Shown: positions 26,006 to 34,175 of the stretch, in pieces
How positions within the stretch are numbered: the stretch's first letter is position 1
Layout of the letters: each line of letters begins with the position of its first letter
From: Buttiauxella agrestis ATCC 33320
Lineage (GTDB): Bacteria; Pseudomonadota; Gammaproteobacteria; Enterobacterales; Enterobacteriaceae
Direction: 5' to 3'
Assembly (NCBI GenBank): GCA_024169445.1
Contig: JALKFA010000001.1
Coordinates: forward strand, 4,960,001-5,024,000
DNA: 64,000 bases
Notes under the pieces: generated by a model
The model's input: only the letters and a program-made list of their open reading frames with translations
What the model was told of the DNA's origin: nothing
The model's database searches: none
Translations under genes and position numbers: made by a program

Positions 26006-26656
26006 TTATCTCTGTTGATAACTCCGCTCAGCCAACCGAGCGCGAGCAGGAAAGACAATGTGATTTTTCGGCAAATGGCAGGTCAAGGTCGCTCCGGCAC
26101 CAACAACGGCCTCATCGCCAACCTGAATCCCCTGAACAACGACAGCCCCACAACCCACGAATACGTTTTTCCCCAGAGTCACGTTTCCACATAACACAGC
26201 TCGTGGAGCGAGATGACCATTGTCGCCAACTGCGCTGTCGTGCTCGACAATGGCCCCTGAGTTGATCAGAGTGTTGTTACCGATGCGCGCACAGCTCTGC
26301 ACAATGGCTCCGGGCATAATCTGTACCCCCTCGCCGAGAAATGCGTGGGGCGAGATAACGGCCTCTTGTGCTACTACGGATGCGAAGCGATAACCTTTTT
26401 CGGCATAGCGCGAGAATATCTTGGCCCTCAGATCGCTTCCGGCCACGAAACCGATGCCATTTACCAGCAAGCAGCTATCAGGGGAAGCATTCGTACTGAG
26501 TGTCTCTTCCTGCCACAGCGGTAATCCCGCCAATGCACCCTCGCCCAATGAATCAGGCGCAACCAGTGCCAAAATGGTCTGTCCCTGGCGGGTGAGAATG
26601 TCAGCCAGTACGGATGCATGCCCCCCCGCGCCTATCACTATCAGCGGTTTATTCAT
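26006..26656 (-). CDS. legH: NeuD/PglD/LegH-type sugar acetyltransferase
   Basis: 216 residues. A small N-terminal Rossmann-like sugar-binding domain begins with VIGAGGHASVLADI. A left-handed beta helix of hexapeptide repeats follows (~95-200: ISPHAFLGEG, AIVQSCARIGNNT, GAIVEHDSAVGD). In the legionaminic pathway the LegH step N-acetylates the 4-amino sugar; NeuD homologues O-acetylate sialic acids. It overlaps the synthase gene by 8 bases. Confidence 0.85.
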   Translation of the reverse strand: MNKPLIVIGAGGHASVLADILTRQGQTILALVAPDSLGEGALAGLPLWQEETLSTNASPDSCLLVNGIGFVAGSDLRAKIFSRYAEKGYRFASVVAQEAVISPHAFLGEGVQIMPGAIVQSCARIGNNTLINSGAIVEHDSAVGDNGHLAPRAVLCGNVTLGKNVFVGCGAVVVQGIQVGDEAVVGAGATLTCHLPKNHIVFPARARLAERSYQQR

Positions 26657-27722
26657 GAATCAGATCTCCCATCTGGTAAGCAACACTTGCGCGTTTCCCC
26701 TGAACATCCCACCAGGAATAAGGGCTCATGCCATTACCGGGCCGCTTGATTGTCACGTTATGCTCATCAAGCACAGCACCCAATGGAATGTCGCAGGCTG
26801 CAACCAGGCTCTTGCGGGCAACCGCTTTATTTTTCAGCTCACACGGGCGCGGGCTCTTAATGCCATTACCCAGCGCGGCCTCCACATTCCGAATACCCTG
26901 GACCATTGCAGCCAGCTCTTGCGGCTCCAGTGAGGCCTTGTGATCAGGCCCTTGCATGGTCTTGTCCAGTGTGAAGTGTTTTTCGATAAGACAGGCGCCA
27001 CGGGCAACTGCCGCAACAGGCACGGTGACCCCCTCGCTATGGTCGGAATAACCGACCGGCAATCCGAAGGCATGAGCCAGGGTATCCATGGCTTTAAGGT
27101 TGATGTCAGGCATCGGTGCCGGATATTCGGTAGTGCAATGCAGCAACGTCACGTTGTTTCGCAGCGCCTCTTGCCCCTTCTCAGAGGCAAAGGCCGCCAT
27201 AAAGGCCCCCATACTCGGCACGGCATCCAGCTCTTGGGTCATGCCAAAAGCGATCACGCCAAGGGCCGATTCCACCTCTGCCAGCGTCGCCATCCCCGTG
27301 GAAACGATCAGTTTGCAGCCGCTACGAGCATGCCTGAGGACAAAGGGGGCATTAGTCAATTCACCTGACGGGATCTTCAGGGTACGCAGTTTGAGCACTC
27401 GGACCAGAAACTCGAGACTTTCGTCATCAAAAGCCGTGGAAAGAAATGCGATTCCCAGCGCTTCACAGTGCCTGATAAGACTAAAGTGCGCCTCAAAAGG
27501 GAGCTCAAGCCTGGAGAGCATGGCAAGCTGGTTTTCTGCTTTACCAGTATTGACCGTCTGATAATCAGCTTGCTGGGCATGGCTCGTGACCAGGTTCGTA
27601 GCCTTGAAAGTTTGAAATTTCACAATATCGGCACCGGCCCGATGGGCGGCATCGACAAGCGCATGAGCAAGAGACTCATCACCGTTATGATTCACACCAG
27701 CCTCGGCGATAATGCTGATCAT
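26649..27722 (-). CDS. legI: NeuB/LegI-type nonulosonic acid synthase
   Basis: 357 residues: a TIM-barrel synthase domain (IIAEAGVNHNGDESLAHALV, KIPSGELTNAPFV, YSDHSEGVTVPVAAVARGA, EKHFTLD) and a C-terminal SAF/antifreeze-like domain (RKSLVAACDIPLGAVL). It condenses phosphoenolpyruvate with the 6-carbon sugar released by the epimerase to form the 9-carbon acid. It begins within the stop of the upstream epimerase gene (4-base overlap). Confidence 0.93.
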   Translation of the reverse strand: MISIIAEAGVNHNGDESLAHALVDAAHRAGADIVKFQTFKATNLVTSHAQQADYQTVNTGKAENQLAMLSRLELPFEAHFSLIRHCEALGIAFLSTAFDDESLEFLVRVLKLRTLKIPSGELTNAPFVLRHARSGCKLIVSTGMATLAEVESALGVIAFGMTQELDAVPSMGAFMAAFASEKGQEALRNNVTLLHCTTEYPAPMPDINLKAMDTLAHAFGLPVGYSDHSEGVTVPVAAVARGACLIEKHFTLDKTMQGPDHKASLEPQELAAMVQGIRNVEAALGNGIKSPRPCELKNKAVARKSLVAACDIPLGAVLDEHNVTIKRPGNGMSPYSWWDVQGKRASVAYQMGDLIHE

Positions 27723-28876
27723 TGGGGCAAACTCCTGGTTAGATCATGAAAAATTTTGACCGATTCGAGCGGGCAGGTACGCAGTACATCCACAATGCGC
27801 TTGCTCACGTCTCCCATGCCATACGGGTTAGTAAAGGCATCGGTGGACAGCGGCAACAGCGCTTCTTTGATGGCTGAAGCGATAGATAAGCGATCCGGCT
27901 GGCAATTCACCACACTGGCAGCAGCCATGCGGCCTTTCTGCCGTTGCCCGATATTCACCGTTGGCACCTTAAGTGAAGGGACTTCAATGATGCCGCTGGA
28001 AGAATTGCCAATAACGGCAGAGCAATGTTTTACCGCACTGAGGTAGCGCTTATAGCCCAGAGAAGCGATCGCCATGACTCGTTCAGGCTGAGAAGCTGCA
28101 TAGTGCTCAAGCTCTGGGATGATTTGGCGCCCACCGTCATCAGCATTGGGATAAGTCACTATCACCTGATAATCAGGATAATCATCCAGTGCTTTCAGCA
28201 ATGACCGAAAGCTTTCAACTGCTGGTTCAGAGGAGAGTGTGACGGGGTGATAAGTCACCACGAAAAAGGGATTGTCGAGCTTGAACCCAATTGAGGCCTT
28301 AAGTTCTTCCAAAGACATCAACGGTGTCTTGCTGATGTGGTCAAGGCCAACTGCCCCCGGATTAAAAACGCGATCGGGATGTTCCCCAAGCTGGATCACG
28401 CGCTGACGATAGCGTTCATTGGCGGTGAAATGGAGATAACTCAGCTTGGTGATGGCATGGCGAATGGCATCATCGTAAGCACCTTCCGTGATTTCACCAC
28501 CGTGAATGTGAGCAATGGGAATACGCATGAGTATCGCCGACTGCGCCATCGCAAGTGCCTCGTAACGATCTCCGAGGATAACCAGCAGGTCCGGTTGCAG
28601 TCGGGATAATGCATCGGCCATCCCAATCAGTGCGACGCCCATACTTTTGATCACGCCTACCGCGGTATCAGAAGAGAGCAGCATTTCGATACGTTCATCG
28701 ATCTGAAAACCGTCCTGCTCAATCTGCCGCCAGGTCATCCCGAATTCGGGTGACAGGTGAGCACCAGAGACAATGACTTTCAGCTCCAGGTCAGTGGCAG
28801 CCGAGATATCTTTCATCAACCAATAGAGCAAACCATATTCCGCCCGGGTGCCAGTAAACACTGCGATCCGTCTCAT
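27719..28876 (-). CDS. legG: NeuC/LegG-type hydrolysing UDP/GDP-sugar 2-epimerase
   Basis: 385 residues of the hydrolysing UDP-GlcNAc 2-epimerase family: FTGTRAEYGLLYWL, ILGDRYEALA, HIHGGEITEGAYDDAIRH, NPGAVGLDH and GNSSSGIIEVPSLKVP. It removes the nucleotide and inverts C2 to give the precursor for LegI. The ATG at 28876 is preferred to a TTG five codons upstream. 4 bases separate it from LegC. Confidence 0.93.
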   Translation of the reverse strand: MRRIAVFTGTRAEYGLLYWLMKDISAATDLELKVIVSGAHLSPEFGMTWRQIEQDGFQIDERIEMLLSSDTAVGVIKSMGVALIGMADALSRLQPDLLVILGDRYEALAMAQSAILMRIPIAHIHGGEITEGAYDDAIRHAITKLSYLHFTANERYRQRVIQLGEHPDRVFNPGAVGLDHISKTPLMSLEELKASIGFKLDNPFFVVTYHPVTLSSEPAVESFRSLLKALDDYPDYQVIVTYPNADDGGRQIIPELEHYAASQPERVMAIASLGYKRYLSAVKHCSAVIGNSSSGIIEVPSLKVPTVNIGQRQKGRMAAASVVNCQPDRLSIASAIKEALLPLSTDAFTNPYGMGDVSKRIVDVLRTCPLESVKIFHDLTRSLPQ

Positions 28877-28880
28877 TTCA

Positions 28881-30026
28881 TCAAACCTCAACCGGCGAGC
28901 TAGGCAAGTTGATCACCCGGCTTTCAAGCCACTCGGAAACCGTCAAATCCCCTCTATGTGCATGAGAAAACATGGGTAACCGATGCATAAGTTTCCAGAC
29001 AGGACGCGTCATGACGCCAGCCGCATTGGTTTCTGTCAGTAGCGCGTCACGCTGTACTTCGCTCTCGCAGATAATGGCGTTGAGCCAGTAATTGGAACGC
29101 GCGTAGCTGGGTTCCAGTACAAACTGGCAATCATGCTTACGGAAGAACTCAGCGTAATGCTGTGCTAACGCTCTTTTCTGTTTCAGGAAAGTCGGCAGAG
29201 CTTCCATCTGGGCGCACCCCAGCGCGGCATTGAGGTTCGGAAGGCGATAGTTAAAACCAGCCTCATCATGGTGGAATTCGTAAGGATGAGGCACCTTTGC
29301 CGTCGTGGTGAGGTGTTTGATGTGATCCCCTTGTTTCGCGGTCTGGCACAACACCATGCCACCGCCACCGGTAGTAATGATTTTATTGCCGTTGAAACTC
29401 AAGGCGGCGAATTCGCCCACGGTCCCGGTATGTTTGCCCTTGTAGAAAGAGCCAAGGCTCTCAGCTGCATCCTCAACCAGCGTCAGTCCCCATTGCTTGC
29501 ACAGCAATAGCAGCTCATCCAGCTCGGCTGGGTGACCGAATGTGTGCATCGGTAATACGGCTTTAATACGCTGTCCGGTACCCTTGTGATAGCACCCCTG
29601 CCCAGTCAGTTTCGCGTGTTCGTATAAATACGCTTCAACCGCCTCTGGACACAGACTCAGGCTGGTTTTCGCAACATCGACCAATACTGGCTGAGCACCC
29701 ATGTGGTAGAGCGTGTTGCAGGTGGCAACAAAAGTCAGGGCCTGGGTGATAACCAGGTCCCCTCGCTCAACGCCAGCCTGATGCAATGCGGCATGAAGTG
29801 CAGCCGTTCCATTGACGGTCGCGACAGCACGCGCACTCCCGGTATACGCCTCAATCTTGCGTTCAAACTCATCAACATATTTGCCCACGCTGGACACAAA
29901 CGTACTCTCTAAGGTGTCGGCGACGTTTGCCTGCTCCTTTTCAGAAAAAGTCGGCGCATGTAGCGGGATGAACGCATTGGTTTTATAAATGTCACGAATA
30001 AACGCGACCAGCTGGGTTGATTGCAT
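28881..30026 (-). CDS. legC: LegC-type PLP-dependent sugar aminotransferase
   Basis: 381 residues of the DegT/DnrJ/EryC1 aminotransferase family. Visible are TVNGTAALHAALH, the Asp-containing VEDAAESLGSFYKG and the PLP lysine in SFNGNKIITTGGGGM. It transfers an amino group to the 4-keto sugar produced by the dehydratase. The ATG at 30026 has AAGGTG at proper distance. The longer reading frame enters the upstream gene. Confidence 0.93.
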   Translation of the reverse strand: MQSTQLVAFIRDIYKTNAFIPLHAPTFSEKEQANVADTLESTFVSSVGKYVDEFERKIEAYTGSARAVATVNGTAALHAALHQAGVERGDLVITQALTFVATCNTLYHMGAQPVLVDVAKTSLSLCPEAVEAYLYEHAKLTGQGCYHKGTGQRIKAVLPMHTFGHPAELDELLLLCKQWGLTLVEDAAESLGSFYKGKHTGTVGEFAALSFNGNKIITTGGGGMVLCQTAKQGDHIKHLTTTAKVPHPYEFHHDEAGFNYRLPNLNAALGCAQMEALPTFLKQKRALAQHYAEFFRKHDCQFVLEPSYARSNYWLNAIICESEVQRDALLTETNAAGVMTRPVWKLMHRLPMFSHAHRGDLTVSEWLESRVINLPSSPVEV

Positions 30027-30036
30027 TTGATTCACC

Positions 30037-31233
30037 TTACATCTTTGCGTCGAGGTACTTGCCCGTCTCTTGATGGCCAAAATCGGGCAGCATTTCAAAG
30101 AAAAGGCTAACGATATCGTCCTTGCTCCATTTCCGGTCGCTTCTCAACGCATCGATTTTTTTCTCAAAGGCATCCAGTAATTCTGGCTGGTATAGGGGCG
30201 CATTTTTAATCACGCCAATACTATTGAAGCGCCCCATATCCAGCGTTTCTTCTTCGGTGAAAAACTCTTCGAAATCCTTTTCTCCGGTTGTATCACTGGT
30301 GGTGAACAGGCAAGGCCAGCTTCCCTGTGCCGGCAATATACTGGCGAGCTCACGCGCCTCATTTTCATCATGGCAAAGATACGGCTCGTAACCATGATGT
30401 CTGAGGTATCTGGTGGCGATATCAGCAAAAGAGATGAGATGCAGTGTTTCGCTCAATTTTGGGAAGAAGATGTCTCTATTTTCACCGAATATGCAGGACA
30501 TCAAACAAAGCTCGCCCGACTCCTGCGGCGTAACGAAGTAGCGTTTAATATCATGAGGAGCAACCAGTGGCTGCCCCTTCTGCAAGCGCTGATTAAAACC
30601 ATGCAACAGCGAACCATCGGAGAATGCGACATTGGCAAAACGCGCCGTCGACAGGGTGATTTGCTCACTTCTGCGCATCAGGAACATCTCCATGATCCGC
30701 TTAGAAGCACCCATCATATTGACCGGATTAGCCGCCTTGTCGGTGGATACGCAGAAGTATTTTTTTACGCCTGCTGCAATAGACTGGCGAAGGGTCTTGT
30801 CGGTATTTAATACGTTGACATCGATCATTCTCATCAAAGTCCACGGGTCTTTTTCGCTGCGTACGTGCTTGAGTGCCGACAAATTCAGCACATAGTCATA
30901 TTGGCCGTCAGCCTCAATAAAAGCATCATATTCGACCGAACCAATATCCAGCGCGAAGGTTTGAAAGTCCCCAGGGATATAACCAAACGAGCTGCGGATA
31001 TCGCGCACCAGCTCGACCATGTTATTTTCACTAATATCAATAACATGCAATTTATTTGGCTGACGTTTGAAAATCTCTTTGGTGACCGCCTGCCCAATGG
31101 ACCCCGCCCCTCCTAAAACCAAAAAGCGGGACTCAGACACGCGTTGATTCAGTTCTGAATCAACGCCAGCAAGGTCACAAGCAAACAAGGCGTCGCTGCG
31201 CCCAATAAGGGATAGCATCAAATGAGATTTCAT
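30037..31233 (-). CDS. legB: NDP-GlcNAc 4,6-dehydratase, CapD/FlaA1-related (LegB role)
   Basis: 398 residues. The SDR nucleotide-binding motif is FLVLGGAGSIGQAVTKEIF; the family blocks are NLSALKHVRSEKDP, the Tyr-less MMGASKRIMEMFL variant typical of CapD-like enzymes, and ARFANVAFSDGS. It would convert the nucleotide-activated GlcNAc to the 4-keto-6-deoxy intermediate. The C-terminal ~110 residues (EEFFTEEETLDMGRFNSIGV) are an extension specific to this subgroup. GAGG before the ATG supports the start. Confidence 0.88.
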   Translation of the reverse strand: MKSHLMLSLIGRSDALFACDLAGVDSELNQRVSESRFLVLGGAGSIGQAVTKEIFKRQPNKLHVIDISENNMVELVRDIRSSFGYIPGDFQTFALDIGSVEYDAFIEADGQYDYVLNLSALKHVRSEKDPWTLMRMIDVNVLNTDKTLRQSIAAGVKKYFCVSTDKAANPVNMMGASKRIMEMFLMRRSEQITLSTARFANVAFSDGSLLHGFNQRLQKGQPLVAPHDIKRYFVTPQESGELCLMSCIFGENRDIFFPKLSETLHLISFADIATRYLRHHGYEPYLCHDENEARELASILPAQGSWPCLFTTSDTTGEKDFEEFFTEEETLDMGRFNSIGVIKNAPLYQPELLDAFEKKIDALRSDRKWSKDDIVSLFFEMLPDFGHQETGKYLDAKM

Positions 31234-31246
31234 CTATTACCTCTGC

Positions 31247-32926
31247 TCACACCAGGATCACATATTTCTTCTGGGCATTGATGATCCCGGTGATCAATTG
31301 GGGCTGAGAGCCCAGGCTACCGACGGGGCCATATTCCACCCAGTGATAACCATAGGCGCGCAGGTCATTCCGGCCTGCTGACGCCGCGAAGCAATCGAAA
31401 CAAAACCCCGCCTCTTTGACTGCCGCCAAAGTGAAGGCTTGAAGATCATTGCGTGTCACAGTGCTCATGCGATCGCACACGGCGGCAAAATCCGGGCTTG
31501 TCTCATCAATGACCAGAGTGCACAGGAAGCCCATGCGGATCAGATCGTCGATGCTTTTTTCCAGCACATTGAACTCATCCGGGTGACCGATATGAAAACC
31601 GAGTACCATTTTCTTCTGTGGCAACGCCAGGCCTGCCCCCCTCGCAATATCATTCATCGTCCTCTTACCCGCTAAAGACTGACTGGTGTAAGCATCCCAA
31701 TATGGATAGGGGATTTCGCCGCGCCGATAGAGTTCGCTGTAAAGTACGATCTGCCGTTCATCAACAATCTCAAGCAGTAGAGCCAGACGGAGTAAAGGCC
31801 ACTTGTGCAGCGCCACCTCACGAGGGACATTCTGCTCTGGAGGCGCGAGGATGAAAGGGATCTGCTCTTTGCACAAACTGAGGTGACTACTGGACATAAA
31901 GCCACAGATCCCACGGATCGGTGTTTTGAGCATCAGTAGTAATTCCATCGGCATTGACGCAGGTAATGGGATCAGTTTGGGGTTTTTCTGTTCAATAACG
32001 TCATTCACGACGTGTCCCGCCGGATGACCTTTAAACAGCAGACTGGGTTTGCCAGCAATATGAAGAGGAGAACCTGATTTGCGAATATGTTTAAGCAAAT
32101 CGTGATGCAGCCGGATGATCCCCCTGGCTGCTAAGCCGCGTGCATCCTCAACGTTTTGCGAAGTCCCCAACACAATGACGGCATCCGTATGTTGAGCAAA
32201 CAACGCTTCGATGGAGGCCCGTTCAACACCGACTGCGCGGAATAACCAGTCCTGTTGATGAGGAGCCAGAGAAGAAAAATCGTTCCAGTCAGTCCGCTCC
32301 AGCCAGGGCAGAATTTCCTCGGCCAACGTTTGTAAGGCAGGCAAGCGGGTCATAATGTCTGGTCGTACCATGTGGTAACGAGTGGGATAAAAACGGTGCC
32401 ACCCCTGCCCGACAATTATTTTGTCCTGCCCTGGGACCGTAAACCCTACGCTGCGCGGCGTTTCATAGAGATAGCTATGCAGACGGGCCAGAACCGCCTC
32501 TCTCTGCACCAGGCGTTCCGGTTGATCATTGAGCTTGAGCAACTCGCAATAATCAAAGGTGCCATCTTCATAGAGATGGACCATCCGCACTGGATACTTG
32601 AGAAAGTGCAGCGCGTTAAGCAAGGGGGCCAATGCATCAGAGCTATAGATAAGGTTGGAATGAACCTCAACCTCAACGCTGCCATGCTGAGCACACAGCG
32701 CCATCAATCGTTCATAGACCTCTCGCACTGGGGCAATGCCCTGTCGAAAATGTTGATGACGCGGATGTAGTTGTTGACCATCCTGCAATGTCGAGCGACC
32801 CCAGGTGGTGAGGGAGGTGGTGTTTTCCTCTTCACTGTGACGGCAAAAATGCAACAACTGTTGCAACATCGGCATCGTAAAGGGATCGAGATAAATCCGC
32901 ACAAGATGAGGTTGAGGCTGGGTCAT
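31247..32926 (-). CDS. GT80-family sialyltransferase-like nonulosonic acid transferase with C-terminal extension
   Basis: 559 residues. The N-terminal ~400 match the bacterial GT80 sialyltransferase family (Pasteurella PM0188/PmST1). Matching blocks are LVRIYLDPFTMPMLQQLLHF at the start, the D/E-D/E-G motif HLYEDGTFDY at ~119, KGHPAGHVVND at ~298 and the paired serines in CGFMSSSHLSL at ~345. These hold the catalytic Asp, His and CMP-binding Ser residues of PmST1. The last ~150 residues (from about MNDIARGAG, ending QKKYVILV) have no counterpart I know. It heads the legionaminic operon and diverges from flagellin. The ATG at 32926 is supported by the sigma-54-type promoter at 32968-32983, which excludes longer versions. 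Predicted to use CMP-Leg to modify flagellin or an envelope glycan. Confidence 0.82.
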   Translation of the reverse strand: MTQPQPHLVRIYLDPFTMPMLQQLLHFCRHSEEENTTSLTTWGRSTLQDGQQLHPRHQHFRQGIAPVREVYERLMALCAQHGSVEVEVHSNLIYSSDALAPLLNALHFLKYPVRMVHLYEDGTFDYCELLKLNDQPERLVQREAVLARLHSYLYETPRSVGFTVPGQDKIIVGQGWHRFYPTRYHMVRPDIMTRLPALQTLAEEILPWLERTDWNDFSSLAPHQQDWLFRAVGVERASIEALFAQHTDAVIVLGTSQNVEDARGLAARGIIRLHHDLLKHIRKSGSPLHIAGKPSLLFKGHPAGHVVNDVIEQKNPKLIPLPASMPMELLLMLKTPIRGICGFMSSSHLSLCKEQIPFILAPPEQNVPREVALHKWPLLRLALLLEIVDERQIVLYSELYRRGEIPYPYWDAYTSQSLAGKRTMNDIARGAGLALPQKKMVLGFHIGHPDEFNVLEKSIDDLIRMGFLCTLVIDETSPDFAAVCDRMSTVTRNDLQAFTLAAVKEAGFCFDCFAASAGRNDLRAYGYHWVEYGPVGSLGSQPQLITGIINAQKKYVILV

Positions 32927-32967
32927 CACACTAAATTCTCTGTCTTCGTTTATGGCACCAGAGAAAT

Positions 32968-32983
32968 AGCAAATATCGTGCCA
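32968..32983 (-). promoter_or_regulatory. Sigma-54-type promoter of the nonulosonic acid operon
   Basis: On the minus strand TGGCACGATATTTGCT, a perfect match to TGGCACG-N4-TTGCT with GG-N10-GC spacing. The -12 element lies about 43 bases upstream of the GT80 ATG. Confidence 0.82.
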
Positions 32984-33094
32984 ACTCGTTTTTAAGCCGA
33001 TGTGGTTGGGCTTATCTACCAAATACACATCAGAAAGGTTAACGCCCCCCTTCTGCAAAAAATGACGCAATAAAAAAATCTTTCAAATGCGTTT

Positions 33095-33120
33095 AAGTTG
33101 CCGCATCAACCTGTCGTTAT
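33095..33120 (+). promoter_or_regulatory. Candidate sigma-28 promoter of flagellin
   Basis: AAGT-N15-TCGTTAT, one base longer than the usual enterobacterial spacing. The flgM upstream region has AAGT-N15-TCGCTTA (53295-53320) with identical spacing, which argues for a shared factor, probably the sigma-28 encoded at 37834. Confidence 0.5.
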
Positions 33121-33191
33121 TTCTCAGGGATGATGGAGAAGCACGGCTACCGGGCCCTCCACTTAAACTTATATACGTAAGGAGTCTTACC

Positions 33192-34028
33192 GTGGCTATT
33201 TCAATCCAGACTAACTATGCATCCCTTGTTGCCCAGAACTCCCTGGCTAAGTCTACTGAATCTCTGAACACTTCTATGGAGCGTTTAGGTACTGGTTACC
33301 GTATCAACAGCGCAAAAGATGACGCTGCAGGCCTGACTATCGCTAACCGTATGAACACCGATATGGTCGGTATGAACGCCGGTATCGGTAACATTGAGAA
33401 GACTCAGGACATGCTGCAAACCGCCGACCAGGCCATGGCCGAGCTGACCAGCATCACCGACCGTATGACCGAACTTGCTACTCAGGCATCGAACGGAACC
33501 AACTCAACCGCCGACCTTGAAGCTATGGACTCCGAGTTCCAGAAACTGGCAGATGAAGCGAACCGTATCGTTACCGATACCCAGTACGCTGGTAACAACC
33601 TGTTCGATACTCTGGCAGCGGGTTCTATTAATGTGCAGATTGGCCGTAACGGCTCTGCTGACTCCATCAGTGTTGATGTTTCCAGTGGAATCACAACCAT
33701 GCGCAGCTCAATCACCGGTCTGACTTCCATGTCTCTGACTGGCTCTGGTAGCGCCCAGGCGAGCCTGAGTGGCCTGACCACAACTTCTGATGATATTTCT
33801 GCAGCCCGCTCTGAAACGGGTGCCTACATCAACTCCCTGGAACACACCAAGAGCAACTTGATGAACGTCGAGATGAACACCGAGGTGGCGAAAGGCAGGA
33901 TCATGGATGCCGACTTCGCGGAAGAAGGGGCCAACATGTCCAAGCAAATGATGCTGCAACAATCCGGCACCATGGTTATGGCCAACGCCAAGTCTATGAC
34001 TGGTCTGGCACTGAACCTGATCGGCTAA
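33192..34028 (+). CDS. lafA: Flagellin of the secondary (lateral-type) flagellum
   Basis: 278 residues from the GTG at 33192, with AAGGAG upstream. The longer frame is not preferred because flagellins begin MAISIQTN. Conserved N-terminal D0/D1 (SLNTSMERLGTGYRINSAKD) and C-terminal D1/D0 (MMLQQSGTMVMANAKSM) domains are joined by only a short centre, as in lateral LafA flagellins; there is no D2/D3 head. The centre (~155-205) is very Ser/Thr-rich (SSGITTMRSSITGLTSMSL) and could be the glycosylation zone. It diverges from the glycosylation operon and is followed by its own terminator. Confidence 0.93.
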   Translation: MAISIQTNYASLVAQNSLAKSTESLNTSMERLGTGYRINSAKDDAAGLTIANRMNTDMVGMNAGIGNIEKTQDMLQTADQAMAELTSITDRMTELATQASNGTNSTADLEAMDSEFQKLADEANRIVTDTQYAGNNLFDTLAAGSINVQIGRNGSADSISVDVSSGITTMRSSITGLTSMSLTGSGSAQASLSGLTTTSDDISAARSETGAYINSLEHTKSNLMNVEMNTEVAKGRIMDADFAEEGANMSKQMMLQQSGTMVMANAKSMTGLALNLIG

Positions 34029-34048
34029 TTATTTGGCTTATCGCTGCA

Positions 34049-34079
34049 AAAATGGACTGCCTCGGCAGTCCATTTTTTT
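34049..34079 (+). terminator. Flagellin terminator
   Basis: AAAATGGACTGCC and GGCAGTCCATTTTTTT form a strong stem-loop with a T run, isolating flagellin from the fliD operon. Confidence 0.92.
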
Positions 34080-34125
34080 GTGACAAATACGGTTGTGCTA
34101 CCCAAAAATGACAATTTATAAAAAC

Positions 34126-34141
34126 AGGCACGATTATTGCT
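34126..34141 (+). promoter_or_regulatory. Sigma-54-type promoter of the fliD operon
   Basis: AGGCACGATTATTGCT: GG at 34127, GC at 34139, exactly N10 between, with the CACG and TTGCT cores. It lies 34 bases before the fliD ATG. Confidence 0.78.
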
Positions 34142-34175
34142 TTAGACAACCCTCACCACGAGGCATGAATAGACT

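Noticed and set aside
32927-33070. N-terminal extension of the GT80 protein to a TTG
   Set aside because: It crosses the perfect sigma-54-type promoter at 32968-32983, and GT80 homology begins just after the ATG at 32926.
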